A DNA stretch of 34,218 nt, taken from assembly GCA_029981435.1 (NCBI GenBank), contig JARRBB010000014.1, positions 1 through 34,218 on the forward strand. The letters are read 5' to 3'. This DNA is from Thermotogaceae bacterium. Lineage in GTDB: Bacteria; Thermotogota; Thermotogae; B21-G9; HyVt-16. Every line of letters begins with the position of its first letter. Positions within the stretch are counted from its first letter, which is position 1. Below are positions 8,653 to 15,371 of this stretch, in pieces. The notes under the pieces were generated by a model. That model did not search any database. It was not told the origin of the DNA and was given only the letters and a program-made list of their open reading frames with translations. Made by a program: the position numbers and the translations under genes.

Positions 8653-10098
8653 TCAAAAGATGAAAAAGAAACTCAGGCCAATTACACAAAAAACAATGTA
8701 AAGAAGCAGTGCGTTATCAAGTTTTTCGAAGCTTTTAGAGAACTTCACCGGTCTGAAAATTTTATAAACAACTATCCCTGCTAATATTAAAGCAACACTT
8801 TTAAGAATATCTTTGAATTCCATTTTTGAACTTCCAGAAATTCCCACTGAAATTATAAAAAACGTTAGAATAAGATAGCCCAGATATTCATGTACTTTCA
8901 TACTGGCAACTTTTATGGATCTAAAGTTAGTGAATTTCCAGAAAGTTGCAGTCGTACCTATCGCTGCAATCGAAAGACCTATTTTAGCCATTATGGTGGC
9001 TTCATGTTCTATCATCGTTTTGCTCACAAAACCACTTAAAAACGGCATCCCAATGATCCCAAAAACGGCGATCTTCAAGGCTATGTTTCTTAAAAGTGGT
9101 ATTTTCTGTTCTTTCAGCTCCTGAATGGTTTTCTTTGAATAATCTTCCACGCTGTCACCCACAGTTAAAAAAAGAAGTGATTTGAAAATCCCGTGGTTGA
9201 ACATATGAAGAATGTTCGCGAACGAAATCCCGGATAAGACAAATCCCATCTGTGATAAAGTTGAATAAGCTAAAATCTTCTTCGAGTTTTTTTCATTGAA
9301 CGCGTAAATAACCCCGACAATGGAACTAACGATTGCCACAAAAGACACAAAAGGTCTTGCAGTAGCAAAGGAGTTCAGTGATAAAAGCTTGATGATCTGA
9401 AACGCACCGATTTTAACAAAAATGCCTGAGAGTAGAGCGGAAACTTCTGTTTCTGCTTGTGAGTGTGCAAGAGGCAACCACATACTCATGAAGAAAATTC
9501 CAGACTTTGCAAAAAGCCCTAACAGAATAAAAACAATAGATATTTCAGGAACGATTCTTAGGTTGGAAATGTCAAAAGTTCTGTTGTAAGCATACAATAT
9601 CCCAATACCTAATAAGTAAAAATTCAATGCAACACTGCTGAGTACAAGGTATTTCAAACTTGCCCAAAGCTGGACTTTTTTCTGTTTATAACCTATCAGA
9701 AGATAGGCACTCAGTGAAGCGAGTTCTATGACGACGTAAATGTTGAACAGATCATAAGAAATCATGGAAGCATTTACAGACGCCAAAAAAACTAATGAAA
9801 AGAAATAAAAGTTATAGTTATAGTTTTTCTTCAAAGAATTTACAATAACACTTAAAAAAACTACAGAAACCATTAAAAGCATCAGTTTAGAATTCGAGTT
9901 TATTATCAAATGCACACCTTTCAAGGCCCAGTTTGAAACGTAGAAATCGTGGGTTTCGCTTAAGTACAACAGACCAACTATTGAAAGATTTATAATTGAG
10001 CTTGAAACACCTATTTGTTTACTGTGTTTTCTAAAAATCAATACGAGTATTGAAAACAACAAGGGGAAAATGATCAGAAAGTTAGGATCAATCTTCAT
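8653..10098 (-). CDS. mnhD: Antiporter subunit MnhD/MbhH (proton-conducting membrane subunit)
   Basis: A 481-residue polytopic protein of the NuoL/M/N-MrpA/D superfamily, which conducts protons or sodium in Mrp antiporters and Mbh hydrogenases. About 13-14 hydrophobic helices are visible. Family segments include VVIELASLSAYLLIGYK with the conserved Glu, WLPLAHSQAETEVSALLSG, and KKILAYSTLSQMGFVLSGI with the Lys of the discontinuous helix. GAGGAGG lies 6 bases before the ATG, which is within mnhC. It is the only large antiporter-like subunit of this cluster and the last gene of the operon. Confidence 0.92.
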   Translation of the reverse strand: MKIDPNFLIIFPLLFSILVLIFRKHSKQIGVSSSIINLSIVGLLYLSETHDFYVSNWALKGVHLIINSNSKLMLLMVSVVFLSVIVNSLKKNYNYNFYFFSLVFLASVNASMISYDLFNIYVVIELASLSAYLLIGYKQKKVQLWASLKYLVLSSVALNFYLLGIGILYAYNRTFDISNLRIVPEISIVFILLGLFAKSGIFFMSMWLPLAHSQAETEVSALLSGIFVKIGAFQIIKLLSLNSFATARPFVSFVAIVSSIVGVIYAFNEKNSKKILAYSTLSQMGFVLSGISFANILHMFNHGIFKSLLFLTVGDSVEDYSKKTIQELKEQKIPLLRNIALKIAVFGIIGMPFLSGFVSKTMIEHEATIMAKIGLSIAAIGTTATFWKFTNFRSIKVASMKVHEYLGYLILTFFIISVGISGSSKMEFKDILKSVALILAGIVVYKIFRPVKFSKSFEKLDNALLLYIVFCVIGLSFFFIF

Positions 10099-10435
10099 CT
10101 ATTTCCTCCTCGATCTTCTTTACATCCATTGTGTTCTGTTTGACGGTTAACAGCATTATGTAAACAAGAGAAAAAGTCAAAATTGCAAAACCTATGACTA
10201 TGGAGGTTATTATAACAGCTTGCGGAACAGGATCAGCTATGTTTTCAACGAAATTAGATGAATTATCGATTATTGGTGCCATTTTTCCACTTCTATACGA
10301 AAGTGAAACAAAAAAGGTTATAACACCTGTGTTCATAACTCCTAAGGACAGCATCTTCAAGATCAGACTCTTTTTGAAAACAGTCCCTAAAAATCCAATA
10401 AAAAACACTATTATCGAACAAACAAGTATTACCAT
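10088..10435 (-). CDS. mnhC: Antiporter subunit MnhC/MbhG (NuoK-like)
   Basis: A 115-residue membrane protein with three helices, in the NuoK/MrpC family that helps form the ion path beside the large subunit. The third helix with PQAVIITSIVIGFAILTFS is the typical conserved region (usually D/E-P-x-x-Q-A-L-x-L-T-x-I-V-I). Its ATG overlaps the mnhB stop (TAATG), with GAGGGG 7 bases upstream, and its end overlaps mnhD by 11 bases. Confidence 0.9.
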   Translation of the reverse strand: MVILVCSIIVFFIGFLGTVFKKSLILKMLSLGVMNTGVITFFVSLSYRSGKMAPIIDNSSNFVENIADPVPQAVIITSIVIGFAILTFSLVYIMLLTVKQNTMDVKKIEEEIDED

Positions 10436-11127
10436 TAAACAACCCCTCTGTGTTTGATAAAGTAAAATGTGATACTCCAGGAACCAAACATAACTTTCAG
10501 AAATATCAATAAATCAAAAAGAGGTATAAAACCCGCACTGAATATTTTACCGGTCTCACCCAGAGGAAGGAAGTTTTGAAAACTTTTTTTCCCCATAAGT
10601 ACAGGAAAAATTACTATAAGTACTACCACCAAGAGTGTTATTTTTTCATAATTCGAAATCTTCGAAATTTTAAAAGATTTTTCTATCTCATCTATGGTTT
10701 TTGTCAGTGAAACCAGCATCATACCGGTACCTGCAACTATTCCAGCCACGAATCCGCCGCCAGGACTCAAATGTCCAACAATAGCTATGTACACGGCTGA
10801 CAGAATTGACAGTGCAAAAGCGAACCTGGCATAAAAAGTCATCACAGGATCGCTGAAAGGTGTATGTTTTTCCAGTGAAGGAACGCTGTTGAGAAAGAAC
10901 ACCACACCGTAAACTGAAAGCGTGAAAACGAATACCTCAAACATGGTATCGTAGAGTCTGTAATTGAGATAGTATGCGGTCACAGCGTTGGGAGAATTAG
11001 TTTCTTCGATTATCTTTTTGAACTCTTCAAAAGGTATTCTGAACTCAGGGATATCCAACAGAGAAAAAACTGTTATCAGACACGTCAGAAAAGTTAATAT
11101 AACGATAATGAGGTTTTTGAAATTCAA
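10435..11127 (-). CDS. mnhB: Antiporter subunit MnhB/MbhF with N-terminal MbhE-like domain
   Basis: A 230-residue protein combining two modules. Residues 1 to about 90 carry the MbhE/MrpA C-terminal pattern: one helix, then VTAYYLNYRLYDTMFE followed by a hydrophobic stretch. The family version reads VTAI...YRGYDTLGE. Residues 90 to 230 are an MnhB domain with FYARFAFALSILSAVYIAI and the signature GHLSPGGGFVAGIVAG. These two parts are separate genes in Mbh hydrogenases, so this is a fusion. The start is TTG (11127-11125), supported by AGGAGG 8 bases upstream, and overlaps the preceding stop as TTGA. Confidence 0.88.
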   Translation of the reverse strand: MNFKNLIIVILTFLTCLITVFSLLDIPEFRIPFEEFKKIIEETNSPNAVTAYYLNYRLYDTMFEVFVFTLSVYGVVFFLNSVPSLEKHTPFSDPVMTFYARFAFALSILSAVYIAIVGHLSPGGGFVAGIVAGTGMMLVSLTKTIDEIEKSFKISKISNYEKITLLVVVLIVIFPVLMGKKSFQNFLPLGETGKIFSAGFIPLFDLLIFLKVMFGSWSITFYFIKHRGVV

Positions 11128-11822
11128 CCGAGATTCCTCCTGATGATATCATCAAATTTCTTTCTATCAATGTTTTGAAGAAAATCTCTCAATGCTTCAC
11201 CAATGTCTTCAGATTCCTTTGAAACCAAAAATATGTATTTTGTGATTTCTCTCGTATCCTGTTCTATATCACTGGATGTTATACTCCCACTCATTATCAT
11301 GTTTTTTATTCTAACAAGATCGAGTTTTTCACCTTCTTTTGTCTGAAATATATTAGTATCAAGATAGGGTATGCTAATAAAATCTGCCCTGTCTGCAGAT
11401 TCTTTTTCAGTGATTCCTCCACATATAATATCAAATTCTGTGAGTCTTTCTTTATCGTCCAAAGAATCTATTCTATGCATCTCAATGGTCATAGAAACAT
11501 CTTCAGAAAACAGCTTCAAAATTTCATATTCAACACCCTCATAACCCTGTGAAGATTCTTCAGCAAGACCGGGCACGTTAAGGTAGCCGATCTTTAATTT
11601 CCCAGAATGTTTCAGGGCGACTATATAAACAAAAGTTGTAAAAACTGCACCTATAGAAGCTTCTGCCATCGCAACATCTGGCGCACCGACAAAAAAATAT
11701 GTTATGGCCGCACTTGCACCAAATGCCCCAGAGATTATAATAGCTTTTAATGGCTTGTTCTGTAATACGACAAGCAATGCCAGTAAAATAAGAATAATTC
11801 CAAGTGAAATTTCCAGGATCAT
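11124..11822 (-). CDS. MbhD-like (DUF4040) antiporter subunit fused to a periplasmic-binding-protein-like domain
   Basis: A 232-residue protein. Residues 1-75 are three helices of the MbhD/MrpA DUF4040 module, with the hallmark FVGAPDVAMAEASIGA. Residues 76 to about 230 are soluble. They resemble a shortened family-3 solute-binding domain: KIGYLNVPG at the first strand, GYEGVEYEILKLF (family form G-x-D-V-E/D-L-A), then EFDIICGGITEKESADRADF and SIPYLDTNIF (family form D-x-I-x-x-G-x-T-x-x-x-x-R-x-x-x-x-x-F-S-x-P-Y). AAGGAG is 8 bases before the ATG, which overlaps the mnhG stop. The DUF4040 assignment is firm. The binding-domain assignment is a motif-level inference, and the domain looks too short to hold two full lobes. 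Confidence 0.8.
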   Translation of the reverse strand: MILEISLGIILILLALLVVLQNKPLKAIIISGAFGASAAITYFFVGAPDVAMAEASIGAVFTTFVYIVALKHSGKLKIGYLNVPGLAEESSQGYEGVEYEILKLFSEDVSMTIEMHRIDSLDDKERLTEFDIICGGITEKESADRADFISIPYLDTNIFQTKEGEKLDLVRIKNMIMSGSITSSDIEQDTREITKYIFLVSKESEDIGEALRDFLQNIDRKKFDDIIRRNLG

Positions 11823-12091
11823 TTTTTTCTACTCCTTAAAAAGAATGCTCGGGCCATCACATGAGTATTCATTGGAGCTGTTATCAAAAAAACGATCAAC
11901 AGCAGAATCATTTTTAGAGAATACCTTGAAATGAACAGCATACCTATCAAAAAGAACAAGATACCGATCGTATCTGATATGGAAAGTATATGAAGTTTCT
12001 CCATGAAATCTTTCTTGTAAAACAACCCCATCGTGCCTGCTAAAACAAGTATACTTCCTATCAGGATGAAAATCCTGCCTATAACGCTCAG
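11819..12091 (-). CDS. mnhG: Antiporter subunit MnhG/MbhC, probable CTG start
   Basis: A 90-residue MnhG-family protein with three helices. GRIFILIGSILVLAGTMGLF, then the short motif KDFMEKLHILSISDTIGILF, matches the family pattern (D-F-x-x-R-L-H-x-x-x-x-x-D-T-x-G). No ATG, GTG or TTG exists at the expected N-terminus. The first upstream ATG (12265) lies deep inside mnhF, in a frame with an unrelated, charged sequence. A perfect AAGGAGG (12106-12100) in the end of mnhF sits exactly 8 bases before an in-frame CTG (12091-12089). That CTG overlaps the mnhF stop codon as CTGA. I therefore place the start at this CTG. Confidence 0.8.
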   Translation of the reverse strand: MSVIGRIFILIGSILVLAGTMGLFYKKDFMEKLHILSISDTIGILFFLIGMLFISRYSLKMILLLIVFLITAPMNTHVMARAFFLRSRKK

Positions 12092-12345
12092 CCCAAATTC
12101 CTCCTTCCCATAAAGTAAGACACTATAACAACGCTGCCGGTACTTAAAAGGGTGTAAATCAAAGACAGGTCGAGCGCCCAGTCTTTCTGTAATAGCACTC
12201 CAAGAATGATCATCAACAAGGTTATTTTCGATGAAAATGAAGAATAGCCAATAAGCGTATTCCAAGGAGAACCTTTTATGAGCCGTAAAATCGATATGAA
12301 TATTGCTGATATGAGTAATATAATTGCGAACTCAATCATCTTCAA
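12088..12345 (-). CDS. mnhF: Antiporter subunit MnhF/MbhB
   Basis: An 85-residue protein with three hydrophobic helices, matching MnhF in length and order. It has a short loop with RLIKGSPWN after helix 1 (family form R-x-x-x-G-P) and DWALDLSLIYTLLSTGSVVI in the last helix (family form D-x-A-L-x-x-A-L). The start may be TTG at 12345 (GAGG 6 bases upstream) or ATG at 12339. I list the longer form, which overlaps mnhE by 14 bases. Its 3' end contains the Shine-Dalgarno of mnhG. Confidence 0.88.
   Translation of the reverse strand: MKMIEFAIILLISAIFISILRLIKGSPWNTLIGYSSFSSKITLLMIILGVLLQKDWALDLSLIYTLLSTGSVVIVSYFMGRRNLG
12100..12105 (-). promoter_or_regulatory. Shine-Dalgarno that fixes the CTG start of mnhG
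   Basis: AGGAGG on the minus strand, inside the last codons of mnhF and 8 bases before CTG at 12091. No canonical start codon follows it in any frame that encodes MnhG. Confidence 0.75.
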
Positions 12346-12718
12346 AAAACACCTCGTGTATGAAGAGAGTTTCGTCTAAAAAATCAAAGGCTATCGTTTT
12401 TGGGGTAAGTGTTATACTAAGCATCATAATCGCCAGGTCATTCTCATAGATTTTATCTACATTTAAATCAACAATCCTTCGGACAATTCTTTTTCTCTTG
12501 AGGATGTTGAACAACAATTCGAAGGCTTCCAGAATACTCTGTGGAATTTTTAGAAAATACGAATAAAAAAAAGAAAAGGGTAGTATGATGGAATCATTTG
12601 CTATGAGAAAAGATAGAGCTATTGAAACGAAGATACCGATCAAAAACGATTCAGCACTACTCGAAGATATTACAATCCAACTCAGCATCAGAAAAATAAA
12701 CAGTGAAAATCTTTTCAT
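12332..12718 (-). CDS. mnhE: Antiporter subunit MnhE/MbhA
   Basis: A 128-residue MnhE-family subunit. Two N-terminal helices (LFIFLMLSWIVISSS and FLIGIFVSIALSFLIA) are followed by a third stretch and a cytoplasmic tail with MLSITLTPKTIAFDF. This matches the family core (S-I-T-L-T-P-G-T) except that the usual Gly is Lys. An ATG at 12730 is also in frame, but GGAGG (12728-12724) lies over it and 5 bases before the ATG at 12718, so I prefer 12718. It is the first antiporter gene, directly after the diguanylate cyclase stop codon. Confidence 0.88.
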   Translation of the reverse strand: MKRFSLFIFLMLSWIVISSSSAESFLIGIFVSIALSFLIANDSIILPFSFFYSYFLKIPQSILEAFELLFNILKRKRIVRRIVDLNVDKIYENDLAIMMLSITLTPKTIAFDFLDETLFIHEVFFEDD

Positions 12719-12730
12719 ACAAACCTCCAT

Positions 12731-14104
12731 TCAATCGTTGGTCATTGATTGTTTTTTACGTGCTTTCATCTCATAAAGTTCTCTATCTGCATTTAAAACA
12801 GCCTTATCGAAATGCTTTTTTGAGGGAAGAAAAGACATTCCATATGAAAAGGATATCGGTAACAAAACATTCGATTCTCTAACAAAAAAGCCTGTTTTTC
12901 CTATTTTTTCTTCAATGTTATGCATCTTTTCTATTGCATTTGATAAGGTACAGTTCTCCATAACAATTAGAAATTCATCGCCACCGAACCTTATTATTTT
13001 ATCAGATATTCTCAGCATTCTTCTCAACTCTTTCACAAAGAAGCGAAGGAACTCATCACCAGTTTTATGACCGTAAGTATCGTTCACCTTTTTTAACCCG
13101 TCTATATCAACAATCACGAGGACATTACCATTTGGATTTTCCTCTATTTCCACCAAGATTTTGTCTATTCCTGTACGGGAATAAGTGTTGGTCAATGGAT
13201 CTTTGTCATAGATCTGTCGAAGCTGCTGATACATTTCGTATTTTTCTATCAAAGAGGCTATGAAGATTCTCATGGATTCGAGCATATCACCATATATGCC
13301 TTTTACTCTCGGAATTCCCTGTTCAAAATCCACATAAAAAAACACTTCGTTCTTTTTTGCAGGGATAACTATAGTGGATTTGATTCTGAAATCTTGAATT
13401 TTTAAAAGTTGTTGAAGAATTTTGTCAGGAAGTCTATCAGATCTTTGATTTATTTTCTTTATCAACTTCACTTTTGTTAATCGAGCATCAGGAAACTCAT
13501 TCAACTCTATTTGTATGTCTTTCAATTTTTCAAAATCATATCCCAGAGCCGCTTTGAATACATAGTGATTTCCTTCTTTAACTAAGACACTTCCTTTTTT
13601 AGCATTTGGAATAGAGTGTATCAATGATTCGAGTAACTTTTCCAGAAAATCTTTTAAGTTGGCGTCCAGATTCACTTCTTTGTACGAGTTTATAAAGGCT
13701 TTTAGAATAAGTTTTTGTTTATAGGAACTCAACAAAGATAGTATGAACCCGGTTATCAAAAAAACTCCACCAGAAACAAACATAACGTTGTGGAGTTGAT
13801 TGTGGCTTTCAAAGGGATCAAGATATGTTGAAAAATTTGACGTTAAATCCACAAAAGCGCCGGTCGCAACAACAATAGCACCAATTTTCACAAACAAAGA
13901 ATAGGATTCTTTTGGAAGATATACAGTCATAAAGGAATATAAGAACACAAAGATCTCAAAAGCAAAAACGTTAGTCAAATTTATAAAAATGTTTTCTCTT
14001 ACCACATCCGTTCTTGCGAGTAGAAAAAATATCCAGTATGCAGCACTTATAACGGCAAAATATCCAAGCAGTTTAGGAAAATTGCTATCCTTTTTTATTT
14101 TTAT
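12731..14104 (-). CDS. Membrane diguanylate cyclase (GGDEF), probable ATA start
   Basis: A 457-residue predicted c-di-GMP synthase. N-terminal helices are followed by a GAF-like region (about residues 130-270) and a GGDEF domain. RFGGDEFLIV is intact at about residues 373-381. RISD lies five residues before GGDEF, forming the inhibitory I-site, so the enzyme is probably active and product-regulated. The first canonical start is GTG at 14005, with a poor ribosome site. The frame stays open upstream for 33 codons encoding a further helix (LLGYFAVISAAYWIFFLLA), back to ATA AAA ATA at 14104. GGGAGGG lies 7 bases before this ATA. It follows the metallophosphatase by 17 bases and precedes mnhE directly, suggesting one operon. 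Confidence 0.85.
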   Translation of the reverse strand: MKIKKDSNFPKLLGYFAVISAAYWIFFLLARTDVVRENIFINLTNVFAFEIFVFLYSFMTVYLPKESYSLFVKIGAIVVATGAFVDLTSNFSTYLDPFESHNQLHNVMFVSGGVFLITGFILSLLSSYKQKLILKAFINSYKEVNLDANLKDFLEKLLESLIHSIPNAKKGSVLVKEGNHYVFKAALGYDFEKLKDIQIELNEFPDARLTKVKLIKKINQRSDRLPDKILQQLLKIQDFRIKSTIVIPAKKNEVFFYVDFEQGIPRVKGIYGDMLESMRIFIASLIEKYEMYQQLRQIYDKDPLTNTYSRTGIDKILVEIEENPNGNVLVIVDIDGLKKVNDTYGHKTGDEFLRFFVKELRRMLRISDKIIRFGGDEFLIVMENCTLSNAIEKMHNIEEKIGKTGFFVRESNVLLPISFSYGMSFLPSKKHFDKAVLNADRELYEMKARKKQSMTND

Positions 14105-14110
14105 CTTTTA

Positions 14111-14119
14111 TCCCTCCCT
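14111..14119 (-). promoter_or_regulatory. Shine-Dalgarno of the diguanylate cyclase ATA start
   Basis: AGGGAGGGA on the minus strand with its last G 7 bases before ATA at 14104. No ATG, GTG or TTG occurs between this site and 14005 in the coding frame. Confidence 0.6.
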
Positions 14120-14121
14120 TA

Positions 14122-15330
14122 CTATCCCCCCTTGCTCAGCTGTATATCTATTCTGTTGATCAGTTTGTTTATAACACCGGTTTTTATTTCCAAGTCCTGT
14201 CCATGCCTTTCCACTATTGAATAGCCGAGTTCCGCTTTTCGGTAAAAACCTCTTTTCTTTTCATTATCAGCTCTTTGAACAGAAGGCTTCCAACTTCCGC
14301 AGTTTGAATAGAAGCAGTATCTGTCCTTAACCTTTAAAACTCGCATATTCAGATTGTGGGTGTGTCCAAAAAACAGGCCGTTCAAACTCGTGTAATCTAT
14401 CTCAGGAACATGTTCCATATACCCTGTTAGATCTTTTTCTTTCAGCTGTCTTTTACCACTCAAAATTTTTTTTGAATAAGTGAAAAGATAATCGGTTTTT
14501 CTTACACTTCTAAGTTTCGAAATAAGCCTCACTAATAATTCTCCAAGTTTCATACCACCGATTCTGTTGATGAATATCTTTGAGAGCCAGTGTGTTTTAG
14601 GGAAATTCGATTTCATCCACCACTTTGCTTCTGCGGTTTTGAACATCTCAAGGAAAGTCTTTGTCCAGAATTCCAGTATGTTCACTCCGATATCGTATGC
14701 TTCCATTATATGTTCAAACCACTGGAAAACCTCAAAAAAAGGTTTTACATTGTCATATTCTTTCAAAATCTTTGGGGCATCTTCAAAATGCTTGTCGAAA
14801 TTTATCATCATGTATCTCGTCAAATAATCTCCAAGTGGAGGTATAAGATGCCCCGATTTTCTATCCACACTGAATTTGTTTATTACATCGAACTGGTTAC
14901 CATGGATCGCGAGGAGTCCCCAGTCTCTGTTGTAGTATATGGGTACTATATCAATGTTTTCAAAAAATTCCTGAATCTTTTCTTTCAATTTTGCGTTTTT
15001 AATCATATAATAGTCGTGGTTTCCGACTACATACGTAATTTTATGCTTTTTCGAGAAATTTCTCAAAGCATTCATGGCCTTGGTATGTTTTTTTACTATC
15101 AAATCGAAAGTTTCGATCGGAAAATTAGCAAGTAATTCCTCAAAGCTCACCAGTCCCATTTCTCTGACAGGGATACTTTCAAGCAGTTCAAATCCATCGC
15201 CTATTATTATCAGTTCTACGTTTCTTTCATAATTCAATTCCGACAGAAGCTTTTCCAGCTCGTCGTCGAAAACAAAATCATCTTTTGCGGAACCATCTCC
15301 TATGTGTAAATCGCTTATAAATATTTTTAT
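14122..15330 (-). CDS. Calcineurin-like metallophosphatase, probable ATA start
   Basis: A 402-residue metal-dependent phosphoesterase. All metal-site motifs are present in order: SDLHIGDG (D-x-H) near residue 6, IIGDGFEL (G-D-x-x-E), VVGNHDYY (G-N-H-D), LAIHGNQFD and FFGHTHNL (G-H-T-H). The first canonical start, TTG at 15237, would cut off the D-x-H motif, which is essential. The frame continues upstream to ATA AAA ATA TTT at 15330, with GGGGGG 8 bases before it. An ATG at 15337 is in another frame, too close to the Shine-Dalgarno, and ends after 20 codons. The large insert between GNHD and GHTH (about 200 residues) is unusual. The substrate is unknown. It heads the operon of the GGDEF protein and the antiporter. 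Confidence 0.85.
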   Translation of the reverse strand: MKIFISDLHIGDGSAKDDFVFDDELEKLLSELNYERNVELIIIGDGFELLESIPVREMGLVSFEELLANFPIETFDLIVKKHTKAMNALRNFSKKHKITYVVGNHDYYMIKNAKLKEKIQEFFENIDIVPIYYNRDWGLLAIHGNQFDVINKFSVDRKSGHLIPPLGDYLTRYMMINFDKHFEDAPKILKEYDNVKPFFEVFQWFEHIMEAYDIGVNILEFWTKTFLEMFKTAEAKWWMKSNFPKTHWLSKIFINRIGGMKLGELLVRLISKLRSVRKTDYLFTYSKKILSGKRQLKEKDLTGYMEHVPEIDYTSLNGLFFGHTHNLNMRVLKVKDRYCFYSNCGSWKPSVQRADNEKKRGFYRKAELGYSIVERHGQDLEIKTGVINKLINRIDIQLSKGG

Positions 15331-15338
15331 ATTTCATA

Positions 15339-15344
15339 CCCCCC
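15339..15344 (-). promoter_or_regulatory. Shine-Dalgarno of the metallophosphatase ATA start
   Basis: GGGGGG on the minus strand, 8 bases before ATA at 15330 and only 1 base before the out-of-frame ATG at 15337. The spacing favours the ATA. Confidence 0.6.
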
Positions 15345-15362
15345 GTTACTTTCTTCAGATTT

Positions 15363-15371
15363 ATTATAACA
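15363..15371 (-). promoter_or_regulatory. Extended -10 promoter of the metallophosphatase-cyclase-antiporter operon
   Basis: TGTTATAAT on the minus strand is a perfect extended -10. It overlaps the boundary of the upstream GGDEF gene stop codon. Transcription would start near 15356, leaving a leader of about 26 bases before the ATA start. Confidence 0.6.

Noticed and set aside
11819-12265. 148-residue reading of mnhG from ATG 12265
   Set aside because: The first 58 residues are a shadow of mnhF in another frame, and MnhG family proteins begin at the IGRIFILIG helix. The CTG start with AGGAGG is better supported.
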